Shown piece after piece: positions 1-10,700 of a stretch of DNA of 64,000 bases. Within the stretch, counting starts at the first letter, position 1; each line of letters opens with the position of its first letter. Source of the stretch: Paraktedonobacter carboxidivorans. Its GTDB lineage: Bacteria > Chloroflexota > Ktedonobacteria > Ktedonobacterales > Ktedonobacteraceae. The position numbers and the translations under genes are program-made. Below the pieces are notes generated by a model, which was not told where the DNA came from, made no database searches, and worked only from the letters and a program-made list of their open reading frames with translations. The DNA is taken from positions 186,001 to 250,000 of the forward strand of contig JBEVTI010000002.1 of NCBI GenBank assembly GCA_041156125.1. Direction: 5' to 3'.

Positions 1-3000
1 TTGATGGCCTGAAAGTGACTACGCTCGGTCGATTCGCTGTTCTCCGCAACCAGGACGCGCTCAGCGGCGGATACTGGAATCGTCGTAGGGTCTGCGAACT
101 CTTCAAAATACTGCTTTCAGTGGAGCAGCATCGCATGCACCGCGAACAGGTACAGGAGCTTCTGTGGCCAGACTCTTCGATGGAGCAAGCGGCTAATTCC
201 TTTGGCAAGACCCTCTATTTGCTGCGCCGTGCTCTCGAACCTGAGCTATCCGCGGGTAAGTCATCTGCCTATCTTGCTCTCGACCAGGATGTGCTGGTGC
301 TGGTTCTCGCCAGGTTCGAGATTGATATTGATCTGTTTGAGCAACAGGCCCGGCTTATTCAGACGCACGCGCCAGATGCACTCAGGGATTTTGATGCTGT
401 ACTGGCCCTTTATGGTGGCGATTATCTGCCTGATGACCTTTATGAAGATTGGACACAGCGCAGACGAGATCGCTTACGCCGGACATATTCGTGGTTGCTG
501 GAGCAAGCTGCCAGGGTGGCGATAAATACTGCCCAGGGGCAGCGGGCCAGTGAATACCTGCGCGCCTTGCTAGAACAGAATTCGCTCGACGAGGCTATGC
601 ACCGCGAGCTAATGCTGGTTTACGCGCGTACAGGGCGGCGTAGCGAGGCACTCAGTCAGTATCAAGCGATGCGTAAGATTTTACACGATGAGTTAAATAC
701 CACGCCCGCGCCTGAGACAGTCGAACTGTATAGTGCGATTCTGGAAGGGCGCATTACTCCCGATCTCGTGGATTTTCGCCAGCCGTTTACGCCGCAATCA
801 GTTCTTGAGCTGTCAGGCTCACTTGTGCATACCCACACGCACGCGGCCTCAGATCTTCATGCCTCTTCTCATGAGACCCATGAAGTGGCCGTGGCACCCG
901 GAGGACAGCAGGCAGTCAGGGCCAGTGTGATCCCTGACATGGAACTGGTGGGACGCAACAGAGAACTCCAGCGTCTACAGCAAGCATTCACAAATACGCG
1001 CAACGAGCAGCACTGGATCTTTTTTGTGAGCGGCGAGGCTGGAATTGGCAAGACGCGTCTGGCGCGCGAACTTAGTTCCTGGGTAGAGGATCAGCGTACA
1101 ACCACCCTATGGTGTACCTGCGATGAGCTAAGTAATAGCTTGCCCTATCAACCAATCGTCGATATGCTCTCCACCCATATCCGCGCGAGTAGCCCGGAGC
1201 GTGTGCGCGCAGTGCTAGGCCAGAGCGCGGTTGACCTGGCTAAGATTCTCCCTGAATTACGTATGCTTTTCCCCGAATTGCCGCTACCAGAGCCATTTGG
1301 GCGAGAAGTAGAACGCCGCAACCTCTTCAACGCGGTCTCTGTTTATTTAAACACACTGGCGACAGAGGGTCGCTTGCTTCTCGTGCTGGATGATCTGCAA
1401 TGGGTAGATAGCGCGACCATCCAGTTGCTCAGTTATGTGCTGCAACAGAATGCCAGTCAGAATGTTCAGGGCAGCCAGGGTAGCCAAAGAAATGCAAGGC
1501 TGTTTGTCCTTTTGCTTTACCGAGCCGACGAGGTTCACGAAACCCATCCGCTGCGCACGCTGCTGGGGACACAGTTACGCACGGGGCACGCGGAAGAATT
1601 GCGCTTAAAACGGCTGAAAGAGGACGAGGTGCAGCAGCTACTTATTCAGATGGCAGGGCATGAGGTGAGTATTAATTTTACTGAGGAGATTTATAAGCAT
1701 ACCGAAGGTAACCCGTTTTTTATCGGCGAATCGATTCGTACACTGGTTGAAGAGGGAAAGCTCAAAAAAAGCGGGGAGCGCTGGCAGACGACAATCGCGC
1801 TCAAAGATCTGGCCTTACCGCAGAGTGTCCGCATGTTGATCGAACGCCGCCTGACGAATCTGTCGCCTGAGTGTCGCCTGACCCTGGCCTATGCGGCATT
1901 GCTCGGACGGCAATTTCACTCTTCTTTGCTCTGTCCAGCTCGCCATCTCTCAGAGGAGAAAATCGCGGAACATGTGGATGAGGCTCTCCATATGCACATT
2001 CTGACCACGCCTGCTGAGGAGATGTTCAGCCAGGATGTGGATTTGCTTTTCACACACGATAAGATTCGTGAGGTGCTGGCGCTGTGGCTTAATCCATTAC
2101 GGCGTAGGACCGCGCATGCTCAGATTGCCCAGGCAATTGAGACCCATTATGCCTCACACCTATCAACCTTCTACAGCGCAATCGCGCACCATTATCAGAT
2201 GGCGGAAGAGAGGACGAAGGCGGTCGCGTACCTGCAAAAGGCCGCGGGCCAGGCGATGAGCGTGTATGCCTTTGCTGAGGCGGCAAGCCTGCTGGAAAAG
2301 ATGTTAGAGTTGCTGATTGGTACAGAGCAACGCTTCCAACGGGCAGAAGTGCTGCGCAAGCTGTCGATAGATGCCTACCTGTACACTGGCCAGGCAACTA
2401 AAGCCATCGAGGCAGGCATCGCGGCTTGTAGCCTCTGGCAGGAGCTTGGCGAGCCAATCAAAGAGGCGGAAAGCCGTCTTGATGTGTCTTTTTCATTTCA
2501 CTGGATGGGCAAAGAGCAAGAGTCCCTGACCTATATCAAGCGCGCGTTAGAGTGCCTGAACCGCGCGCCGGAGGAGTTGCGGCTGCGTGCCAGGGCACAT
2601 GTTCAATGGGGACTGGCCGCGACAAACAGTGGGGATACACTTAAAGCGCTGGGTGAACTGCAACTGGCTGATGAATTACATGCGCGGATTGGTGACAAAG
2701 ATCCTTTCATTTCAGTGGTCTCGCTATGGGCGCGTAGCTGGTGCGCCTTTGCCTGTGGTACGCAAGAAGAGATGCTAGATTATGCCTTACGCAGTGCTGA
2801 ACTCTGTCGCACTATCCATATGTTTGCCTGGGAACCGATGATGACCTATTCAGCCGCCTGGGCTATGATGCTGATGGGGCGGTTAGCAGAGGCCGCACGG
2901 ATTGCGCACGAGACATATGCCAGGGCGCTACGCCATAATTCCGTAGGAGCACAGGGCTGGGCCAATCTTGTCCTCTCTTTCATTGCCATTCAACAACAGG

Positions 3001-3563
3001 ACTGGGACGAGGCTGAACGCTACGCCCAGGAAACGGCTAAGCTTGCCGCGATGATGCATGACACAGATCTGCTGGCACGCTCGTTCTGGGGTCGCAGTAT
3101 CTGCGCCGGCTGGCAAGGAGATTGGCAGCGCTCGGTGGACCAGAGCCTGGAGGCTTTGCGCATCTTAGAGCAGGAGGGGGAGATTTCACTGCTCTATCCT
3201 TATCTGCTTTTACAGGCCGCTAAAGCGCACTTTTATGCTGGCTTGCTGGCCCAGGCTCAGGAGTATCTTGAGCAGACCATGAAGTTCGCAGAGGAGCGCC
3301 ATTACCGGCAATTACCCGCCATTGGACGACGCATGCAAGGCCGCATCCTGCAAGCACAAGAACAATTTGTACCAGCGCTTGCCTGTTTTAAGCAATCACA
3401 GACCGAATTGGCCGCTCTCCATGATGAGGTAGAGTACGCGCGCACACAGGAGGCGTATGGCCTGTATTTCCACGCTAGAAACCAAGCGGGAGATCAGTTG
3501 TTGGGTGATGAGCTGCTACGGGAGGCCCGGGCGATCTTTACGCGTCTGGGGATTAAAGGTTAG
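1..3563 (+). CDS. BTAD/AAA-ATPase/TPR transcriptional regulator (5' partial)
   Basis: Large SARP/AfsR- or MalT-like regulator. An N-terminal winged-helix region is followed by a bacterial transcriptional activation (BTAD) helical region ending near residue 245. An AAA/NB-ARC-type ATPase follows, with Walker A GEAGIGKT near residue 340 and a Walker B-like LLLVLDDLQWVD near residue 460. The C-terminal half is TPR-like helical repeats. The first in-window start codon is a GTG at 15, but the frame is open to the left edge and reads D-G-L-K-V before it. Family members usually begin a few residues ahead of this LKVxTLGxF strand, so the true start probably lies outside the window. Such proteins are cytoplasmic ATP-dependent activators; the target is unknown. 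A hairpin at 3809-3843 follows the gene. Confidence is high for the family and low for the function. Confidence 0.88.
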   Translation, partial: DGLKVTTLGRFAVLRNQDALSGGYWNRRRVCELFKILLSVEQHRMHREQVQELLWPDSSMEQAANSFGKTLYLLRRALEPELSAGKSSAYLALDQDVLVLVLARFEIDIDLFEQQARLIQTHAPDALRDFDAVLALYGGDYLPDDLYEDWTQRRRDRLRRTYSWLLEQAARVAINTAQGQRASEYLRALLEQNSLDEAMHRELMLVYARTGRRSEALSQYQAMRKILHDELNTTPAPETVELYSAILEGRITPDLVDFRQPFTPQSVLELSGSLVHTHTHAASDLHASSHETHEVAVAPGGQQAVRASVIPDMELVGRNRELQRLQQAFTNTRNEQHWIFFVSGEAGIGKTRLARELSSWVEDQRTTTLWCTCDELSNSLPYQPIVDMLSTHIRASSPERVRAVLGQSAVDLAKILPELRMLFPELPLPEPFGREVERRNLFNAVSVYLNTLATEGRLLLVLDDLQWVDSATIQLLSYVLQQNASQNVQGSQGSQRNARLFVLLLYRADEVHETHPLRTLLGTQLRTGHAEELRLKRLKEDEVQQLLIQMAGHEVSINFTEEIYKHTEGNPFFIGESIRTLVEEGKLKKSGERWQTTIALKDLALPQSVRMLIERRLTNLSPECRLTLAYAALLGRQFHSSLLCPARHLSEEKIAEHVDEALHMHILTTPAEEMFSQDVDLLFTHDKIREVLALWLNPLRRRTAHAQIAQAIETHYASHLSTFYSAIAHHYQMAEERTKAVAYLQKAAGQAMSVYAFAEAASLLEKMLELLIGTEQRFQRAEVLRKLSIDAYLYTGQATKAIEAGIAACSLWQELGEPIKEAESRLDVSFSFHWMGKEQESLTYIKRALECLNRAPEELRLRARAHVQWGLAATNSGDTLKALGELQLADELHARIGDKDPFISVVSLWARSWCAFACGTQEEMLDYALRSAELCRTIHMFAWEPMMTYSAAWAMMLMGRLAEAARIAHETYARALRHNSVGAQGWANLVLSFIAIQQQDWDEAERYAQETAKLAAMMHDTDLLARSFWGRSICAGWQGDWQRSVDQSLEALRILEQEGEISLLYPYLLLQAAKAHFYAGLLAQAQEYLEQTMKFAEERHYRQLPAIGRRMQGRILQAQEQFVPALACFKQSQTELAALHDEVEYARTQEAYGLYFHARNQAGDQLLGDELLREARAIFTRLGIKG

Positions 3564-3808
3564 CGCAAACACCTGGCAACGGCTGTATAGCGCGCTCTTT
3601 TCCCTCTTTTAATTGAGTTGCGTACCTGTATTGACCAGGGCATTGCCGCTGATGGAAACCGCAAAAGTTGCCGCAGGAGGCGCTGGCATCCGCGCGAGTT
3701 CCGCTGATGAAAAAATCCCCCTGTGTCCCTGCCTGGCATAGAGGTAGGGACACAATACTAATGGAACGCAAAAAACGCGCTGTTGGATTACTGTTTGTAG
3801 CATTGATC

Positions 3809-3843
3809 CAAAGGAAAAGCGTTTCTTATCATCAACGCTTTGG
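3809..3843. terminator. Hairpin between convergent genes
   Basis: CCAAAG (3809-3814) pairs with CTTTGG (3838-3843), and AAAGCGTT (3816-3823) offers an alternative pairing with AACGCTTT (3834-3841). A GGCTTTTT tract follows on the + strand. The hairpin lies in the 305-base gap between the BTAD regulator (+) and the histidine kinase (-) and probably terminates the former. Nothing else stands out in that gap. Confidence 0.55.
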
Positions 3844-3868
3844 CTTTTTATCCAGGCACAACAAACCC

Positions 3869-5332
3869 TTATACCGGATAGGCGGGTAAGGCGACAAAAA
3901 AGCTGGAACCTTCGCCAGCTAGCCCGCTACTCTCCGCCCAGATACGGCCACCCATGGCCTCAACCAGTTGACGACTAAGATAAAGGCCAAGGCCTGCTCC
4001 ACGCTGCGAACTTTTGCGCGCTGCCGCCAGGCGAGTAAATTTAGTAAACAGCAAAGCTTGCTCGCCAGAAGCAATGCCCGGCCCCCAGTCGCGTACGGCC
4101 AGCATGATCATAGGGCCAGACGCGAAACCGGCATGCTCTCGCATACTCCAGTTATTCTCAGAACGTTTCCACACATCTGCCGCGTCGATGGTTTCAGCGC
4201 TGAGAGCAAGGCGCGAGCCAGGAGGGGTATATTTGAGAGCATTGCTCAATAGGTTGAGCAGAACCTGACGCAAGCGCCCTTCATCAGCCTGGATCTGCAA
4301 GTCAGCGGCAATCCTGATCTCCAGGGGACGCTGCTCGCGCGCAAGGCTCGGCTCTAGAATCTCCAGGACTGTCTGTATAGAGCTAGCCAGATTGACCAGG
4401 TTGGCTTTGAAGGTAAGTTTCTCTATGTCCAGGTAGGTTGCATCCAGCACATTACCAAGCAAAAGCACCAGTTCATCGCAACTACGACGCGCATTCTGAA
4501 TGAAGCGCAAACGTGAAGCCTCGTCAAGAGCCTCTCCATACTCGCCGAGCAGTTCCAGATATCCCTGAATGGCTGTCAAGGGTGTGCGTAATTCATGTGA
4601 GGCGGTAAGCAGGAAGGTATTTTGCGCGCGTTCGGCCTCTCTGGCCTGGCGCAATGCTTCGCGCAACTCGCTGGAGAGATGCTCTCCCTCGATGACGACA
4701 GCCGCATTGTTCGCGAATAATTCAAAAAGGCTCATGGTTTCCCGCGTGGGGCGCAGACCATTCAGCGGGAAATCGGGAGTGAGAAAACCAAGCAGTTGAT
4801 CATCTCCACTTACCAGCGGCACCAGAAGCAGATCCTGGCCACGCCAGGGAGCGGAAGCTGACGACTCGGCTGCGGTCGGCGCGAGAGGTGGAAGCTGGTC
4901 TGTGAAGAGCGAGGATAGAGCAAAGTTGCTGGCAAACTCTGTCTCCTGCCAGATGGATGCTTCTGCAGGGAGAAAATAGGAATCACTGATGCGGTAGCAC
5001 TCATCAACAATTCTGGCCACCACGCTATTGGGCAAGGGGTGACATTTGAGATGATCCTCCTGGGCAGTATCAATGCCGCTGCTAGACGCGACGCGAAAAA
5101 AGCCGCTGCCATCATCAAGATAAATAGCGGTATAGCGAAAGCGCAAAGCTCGGCAGGAGGCGGTGACAATCCGCTTGAGAAGCGCTTCTCTATTCATTTG
5201 CAAACGCAAGGAAGAGCCTATCTCTACTACGTACTGCAGGATATCGCGGAGATAGGTAGGGCTATTTTCAAATGCTCTCCTGGCTTCATCGCCAGTTTCT
5301 GAATTGGCGCCACTATCGCGCTGTCTCTCCAC
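3869..5332 (-). CDS. Soluble GAF-domain sensor histidine kinase
   Basis: 487 aa with no membrane segments. A GAF-like sensory domain covers roughly residues 35-220. A HisKA dimerisation helix carries SHELRTPL with the phospho-accepting His near residue 247. The HATPase_c domain has an N box (LLNLLSNALKYTPPG), a G1 box (DWGPGIA) and a G2 box (GAGLGLYLSRQL). It is therefore an active-looking cytoplasmic ATP-dependent His kinase. The start is GTG at 5332, preceded by AGAGG at suitable spacing. No response regulator is adjacent, so it is an orphan kinase whose partner must be elsewhere. It lies downstream of the molybdopterin oxidoreductase on the same strand, across a 134-base gap. The ligand is unknown. 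Confidence 0.92.
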   Translation of the reverse strand: MERQRDSGANSETGDEARRAFENSPTYLRDILQYVVEIGSSLRLQMNREALLKRIVTASCRALRFRYTAIYLDDGSGFFRVASSSGIDTAQEDHLKCHPLPNSVVARIVDECYRISDSYFLPAEASIWQETEFASNFALSSLFTDQLPPLAPTAAESSASAPWRGQDLLLVPLVSGDDQLLGFLTPDFPLNGLRPTRETMSLFELFANNAAVVIEGEHLSSELREALRQAREAERAQNTFLLTASHELRTPLTAIQGYLELLGEYGEALDEASRLRFIQNARRSCDELVLLLGNVLDATYLDIEKLTFKANLVNLASSIQTVLEILEPSLAREQRPLEIRIAADLQIQADEGRLRQVLLNLLSNALKYTPPGSRLALSAETIDAADVWKRSENNWSMREHAGFASGPMIMLAVRDWGPGIASGEQALLFTKFTRLAAARKSSQRGAGLGLYLSRQLVEAMGGRIWAESSGLAGEGSSFFVALPAYPV

Positions 5333-5466
5333 GCAAATTGCCTCTTTTCTTTAAACCAAAAGCGGGCAGATGACCAACCAGACAAAATGGCCCGGAGCAG
5401 TGCTACCAGGCGGGCCTGCCTTGCGACGGAAGCACCAACAAATATATGTTTGTTATTATAACATGT

Positions 5467-7587
5467 CTATGCATTTTCCTGACTACACATTTCGACATGC
5501 ACGAGATTGGTATAAAAAGTGCTACCACCGCCAAAGTCGGCCAGACGATCGGAAGTTGTGACATTGACATTATACCGATCAGGGCTAAATGTCGGCCACC
5601 AGACCGTCGCAGTCGCTAATACGCCAGGGCGCACATCCTCTGTAACATCAGCTACCAGGCGACACGAGCCGCGCTCGTTACTCACACGTACCCACTGACC
5701 GCTGCGAATATTGCGTGCCTGGGCGTCGCTGGGATGAATGCGCAGGGTGGGCCGACCCTCTTTGGCGCGCAAGGACGCGAGATTGGCAAAGCTTGAACTC
5801 ACAAAATGATGGGCTGCCGGGCTGAGCAGCGGCAGGGGATCGCTGGCTGCCGGGGCCTGATCCAGGCCTGTGCGCGCTTCGGCTTCTGGTACCCAGGCGG
5901 GCAGGGGATCGTAGCCACGGGCTAGCGCTTGCTCAGAATACAGTTCTACTTTACCTGATGGGGTAGCGAAAATACCATCGGCGAATGGGATTTTCCGCTC
6001 TGCCGGGATATTTAGTTCAATAGATCCCTCGTGCTGCAAACGAGCAAAGGTAATCCCGGCAAGCACAGGCGCTTGTGGCGCGGTGGCCTCGAGAATACCG
6101 CGTATCACGCTATCGGCGTCTTCATGCAACCATGGCTCCTCAAAGCCCAGCGCTGTTGCCAGTGAGCGCATGACATCCCAGTTGCTGCGCGTCTCACCGA
6201 GCGGGGTGATGGCCGGCATGTTGTATTGCAACGCCAGTTGCCCGTAGGGCTTGTGCAGATCCACCTGCTCAAGCTGACTGGTGGCCGGCAACACAATATC
6301 GGCATAGCGCGCGGTATCGGTCAGGAAAAGTTCGTGGGCGACAGTGAAAAGATCGTCGCGCGACAGCCCTTGCACAATTCTACTGGTATTTGGCGCAGAG
6401 GCCACCGGATTGGCATTATAGACGTAGAGCGAGTAAAGCGCGGGAGCTGCCTCACCGGTTAGCGCGGCTCCCAGACGATTCATGTTGATAGTACGCGGCG
6501 CGGGAGGACAGAGTGGATCGTGCTGATGAGATAACGTCTCGCGCTCCCAACGCAGCCAATCGCTGGTGCTATACATCAGTCCACCGCCAGGGATGCCATA
6601 CTGGCCCGTTAGCGCGGGCAGACAGAGCAGGGTACGCACGGTTTGACCCCCATTGGTGTGGCGATTGATGCCATCGGTCACGCGTAAGAGAGCGGGGGTT
6701 GTGGTAGCGTAAGTTCGCGCGAGATCAATGATAGTTGCTTCAGCCAGGCCCGTGATGCGCGCGGCACGCTCAGGTGGAAACTCCATGATGCGCGGCAGCA
6801 AGGCCTCCCAACCAACGGTATGCCTGGCCAGCCATTCTGGCCGATGCAGTTGTTCGCTAACGATTACGTGCATCATGCCAAGGGCCAGCGCGGCATCGGT
6901 GCCGGGGAATGGCTGGATATGCTGATTGGCTGAGCGGGCCGTCAGGGTGCGGATGGGATCGATGACGATTACCTGACTACCCGCGCGCTGAGCCTCGCGC
7001 AGAAATGGCATCAGATGAGGCGCGGTGCTGGCGGGATTGCTGCCCCAGATGAGAATCAGTTTGCTCTGCGTGACCATCTGCGGCGGTGGAGCGAGACGCC
7101 CGCCAAGGGTCAGCAAGACGGCCTCCTCAGCGGCTGCTCCACAGATCGTACGCTCAAGCTGGCTCGCGCCCAGGCGATGCCAGAAACGCTTGTCGCTGAC
7201 CGTACCTTGCACCAGACCAAGCGTGCCCGCGTAACTATAGGGCAAAATCGCCTGTGCCCCGTGCCTGGCAATTATCTCTTGCCAGCGCCGGGCAATCTCT
7301 GCCACAGCCTCTTCCCAGGAGATGCGCTGGAACTCACCGCTGCCTTTAGGACCGCTACGGCGCAGCGGATAGAGCAGGCGCTCTGGGTGATAGACGCGTT
7401 CAAGATAGCGATTGACTTTGACGCATAGCCAGCCGCGCGTGACTGGATGATCCGCGCGCCCGCGCACACTTACTGCCCGCCCCTGCTCGTCCACCCTGGT
7501 CTCCAGGGCGCAACAATCAGGACAATCATGCGGGCAGACGCCATAGACAACGCGAGTCGAGGATGCTTGAGGCAAATTGAGCAACAT
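5467..7587 (-). CDS. Molybdopterin (bis-MGD) oxidoreductase, solitary catalytic subunit
   Basis: 706 aa, of the DMSO-reductase superfamily. The N-terminal [4Fe-4S] site reads CPHDCPDCC (C-x3-C-x3-C), with the fourth Cys in GWLCVK about 28 residues on. Cofactor-binding segments such as IWGSNPAST follow, and a C-terminal molydopterin-binding beta domain contains HPSDAQARN. Family knowledge suggests electron transfer through the cluster to or from a small substrate. The exact substrate (formate, thiosulfate/polysulfide, nitrate or other) cannot be read from the sequence. There is no twin-arginine signal, so it is probably cytoplasmic. No electron-transfer or membrane-anchor subunit and no Mo-cofactor gene is adjacent. 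ATG at 7587 has AAAGGA upstream. Confidence 0.88.
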   Translation of the reverse strand: MLLNLPQASSTRVVYGVCPHDCPDCCALETRVDEQGRAVSVRGRADHPVTRGWLCVKVNRYLERVYHPERLLYPLRRSGPKGSGEFQRISWEEAVAEIARRWQEIIARHGAQAILPYSYAGTLGLVQGTVSDKRFWHRLGASQLERTICGAAAEEAVLLTLGGRLAPPPQMVTQSKLILIWGSNPASTAPHLMPFLREAQRAGSQVIVIDPIRTLTARSANQHIQPFPGTDAALALGMMHVIVSEQLHRPEWLARHTVGWEALLPRIMEFPPERAARITGLAEATIIDLARTYATTTPALLRVTDGINRHTNGGQTVRTLLCLPALTGQYGIPGGGLMYSTSDWLRWERETLSHQHDPLCPPAPRTINMNRLGAALTGEAAPALYSLYVYNANPVASAPNTSRIVQGLSRDDLFTVAHELFLTDTARYADIVLPATSQLEQVDLHKPYGQLALQYNMPAITPLGETRSNWDVMRSLATALGFEEPWLHEDADSVIRGILEATAPQAPVLAGITFARLQHEGSIELNIPAERKIPFADGIFATPSGKVELYSEQALARGYDPLPAWVPEAEARTGLDQAPAASDPLPLLSPAAHHFVSSSFANLASLRAKEGRPTLRIHPSDAQARNIRSGQWVRVSNERGSCRLVADVTEDVRPGVLATATVWWPTFSPDRYNVNVTTSDRLADFGGGSTFYTNLVHVEMCSQENA

Positions 7588-7741
7588 GATCTATCCTTTC
7601 AAACGGGCGGTGCGCCGCAATCAACACTGTAGATTACTGCAAGCATGCAACAAACCATAAGCGCCCGTCAAGAGCCAATGTACTTGAACCCAGGCTTCGC
7701 GAGGCTGTTCAACAAACTCGGCTTTAGGATGAACTGCAAGG

Positions 7742-7773
7742 CGCTGACGATCGAGCCAGGTCGATCGTCAGCG
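7742..7773. terminator. 13-bp perfect hairpin
   Basis: CGCTGACGATCGA (7742-7754) and TCGATCGTCAGCG (7761-7773) pair perfectly around the 6-base loop GCCAGG. It sits 20 bases beyond the stop of the exonuclease/DinG-like gene. No strong U-tract follows on the minus strand. Confidence 0.55.
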
Positions 7774-7792
7774 TCTCTTGGCCATTAGCCGC

Positions 7793-10700
7793 TTACTCCC
7801 AGGCGCCTGTGGCAGTCAGCCAGTCCAGGGCGATTTCAGGCATGTGAGAGGCGGTTCCCTGACGCTGTGAGCAGTGAGGAAGGCTGTGCAGGATGGTTGA
7901 GCCGTATTCTTTGGAGATGATACGGCGATCGAAGATGACGACGGCGTTGCGCTTCTCGTGACTCCAGGCCAGACGATTGAGGGCGCGGCGCATACGCAGA
8001 GCGGCCATAGGCACTGTAACCTGGTGCAACTGGTCGGAGTAATGTTCCGTGCGCGCAGCCATGGGTGGATCGTTGAGGACAGGCATGGGCAGACGCGCTA
8101 CGAGTACGCAGGCAGGCGAGCGCTCTACTTCGTCGGCGCCATCCCAGAACGCGCCGGTTCCCAACAGCACAACGCGCTCCTGATCGTGGAACATCTGCCA
8201 GAGTTGACGCGGCGAACCATCAACGCCATGGCCCAGCACAAGAATACCATGTGTCTCCAGAGACTGTTTGACCGCAGCATAGGAGCTACGCAGGGCCGCG
8301 TGCGAGGTAAACAGAACTACGACTTGACCATCCAGCGCGGTCGCGAGTTGCACTATCGTTTCGTCAAGATGGCGCTGATATTGCGGCATATTGGGTTCCG
8401 GGACATCGTTTGGCATATAAAGCAGGGTCTGCTCGTGGTGTTCGGTCACAACTGAAAGAGCTGGACAGGTATCCCCATCGAGACCAAAGCGCGCGCGATA
8501 AAACGAGAAGTGGTGGTCTACTGCCAGGGCAACTCCCACCAGGATCGCGCCCACACCCGCAGACAAAATATGCTGCTTGAAGAGGTCCATGGTCTGAATG
8601 ACCTGAGAATAGAGTACAGGCGAGGTCTCCGCCTGCTGGAGCTCCTGGGAGACTGGCTCGCCCTGGCGTTGCTGGACGAGCGCAGGAGGCGGAGGAGCCA
8701 TCCTCAGCCAGTAAACCATGGCAGGTTTTTTCTCCTGGCCAGAGGGCGCGCCCAAAGCCTGTTGCCCCAGACGCTTGAGCGCGACGAGCCGGTTAGCCAG
8801 CGCGGCCAGTTCCCAGGCCAGCGACTGATCTTCACTGCCGCCTGCATCCAGGCGTGTATGCCTGGCTCGCGCCTTCGAGATGCTTTTCTCCGCTTCTTTA
8901 ATCAGGTCGATGACGCTCTGTAAACGTTGAGCGGTCTGCTGCCAGCGTCTCTCAACCTCTAACCAGGAGGCGATATTGCGCTCCTGGCCGGTCAGGCGCA
9001 GTGGCTGATCGCCGCGTTCATTGCCACGCGGCGCTGAGGTACGGCCAGCGGATTCGTTTTTCCCTTTATCCTTACCGTTGCCCCCATTCGCGCCCTCCTG
9101 CAAAAGCTGAGTTAAGATCTGAAAAAGCGCGTTGACGGAACTGCGAGCCTGGCGCAAGCTCTGGAACCAGCTAAGCAGGCGAGCATCCAGTTCAGTTTTT
9201 GGGATAGTTGGTGTGCCAGACAGGCCACCGGGACCATTCTCGCGCAGTGAAGGCGCGGCCAGAGCCAGCAGGCCTTGATAACGCCCATCTGGCAGTTCAA
9301 CGCCAATTGTGTTTAACAAACTCAGCAGGCGTGGATGAGCCAGTTCGACGCTGCTCCAACGAGCGATCTCGTCCTCCAAGAGATCCGCGTCCAGAATCAA
9401 GCGCCGATCGATCGCGCCAAGCAAGGAATGGGTTGAGGCCAGATCGTCCAGCAGGCCAGCATGGGTAGTTACGATAATCTGAGCCGCTTTGACTTTCTCT
9501 TCAGCCTGATGGACAAAACAATAGCCTTTGCGCCGGTAAAGACAGCGATCAGAGGGCGTTTCATGCTTACTATCGGCCAGAGGTACATATTCCACACCCG
9601 ATGAGATGCGCTCCCAGGCGGTGGTCTCCTGAGGCAGAAGCGTTAGCTCGCTGCGCTCTCCAGTGCGCGTCTGATAGGCCCACAGGGCAAGTTTGGCCAT
9701 GCCACGCGCCTGTTCCGCCGACAATTCGCCGCTGGTGCGCCGCAAGGCAGAACCAAACCAGCGATGTGTACACAGATAACCTCCGTGTTCCGCCAGATAA
9801 GCTACGGGCAGTTGGCTATGCAGCGAGATTTGCAAACGCGGCAAGACTCCATCGACCAGGCGGCGCGCTACCTGGGAATTAGCGCAGGCAATCAGCAACC
9901 GCGGGTGCGGCGCATCCACAGCATCCTGGCTGGCCATGCTCAACCATTCAAGGGCAGGAAAGAGCGCGGGGGTATAATCATTGGCACCTACTGTGACCTC
10001 CATCAACAGCGAGCTTTTTGCCGCCAGAGCATGCTGCAGAGCCTCATAGGCTGTGCGATAGCCAACCTGCCTGGGAGAGGCTGTCTCTGGTTCCGGGGAA
10101 ACAGTTGCTTCAACCTGTACAATTGGAACCGGCGTCTCAAGTGTGTTTTCCTGCAAGATCTCGACCAATGTCTCCAGTTCGCGAGGCGCGTCAGCAGCAG
10201 CCAATTCAGCGACCAGAGGCAGCGTTTGCTCGGAAGAGGAGTCGGGAAGAGTGGGGGTATCCACGCGATTGAGGGCGAAAGAGAGAACACGCGGGTCCAT
10301 ACCAAGTTGAGCGGCAAAACGGTCGCCCAGACTTCCCCGACGCATAGCAGGGGTATAGGAATTGTCCTCCTGGGAACGCTCGCGCCACTCCTGGCGAAAA
10401 AACCCCAGAAGCGGCCAGGAGCGGGGAGCATCCAGGTGAGCAAGATCCTGCAAAATCGCCAGGTCCACCCGCTGCAAACGCTCATGGAGGGCTAGAAAAA
10501 CATCCATTGCCAGCACGGTATCCACCATTGCCCGGTGGCGACCCGGCAAAACGGGCAGGCCAAGGCTTTCCGCTACGTAGCCCAGATTATAGCTGGTCAG
10601 CGAGGGCAGCAGAATACTGGCCAGTTCAAAAGTATCCACCAGAGGATTATGCTGGGCAAGGCCACGCCGACGTAAAAAACCGACATCGAAGGGGATGCTA

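Noticed and set aside
3640..3760. Resemblance of the gap after the BTAD regulator to the MITE-like element
   Set aside because: Only the short CGCAAAAG stretch agrees; ends and core are missing.
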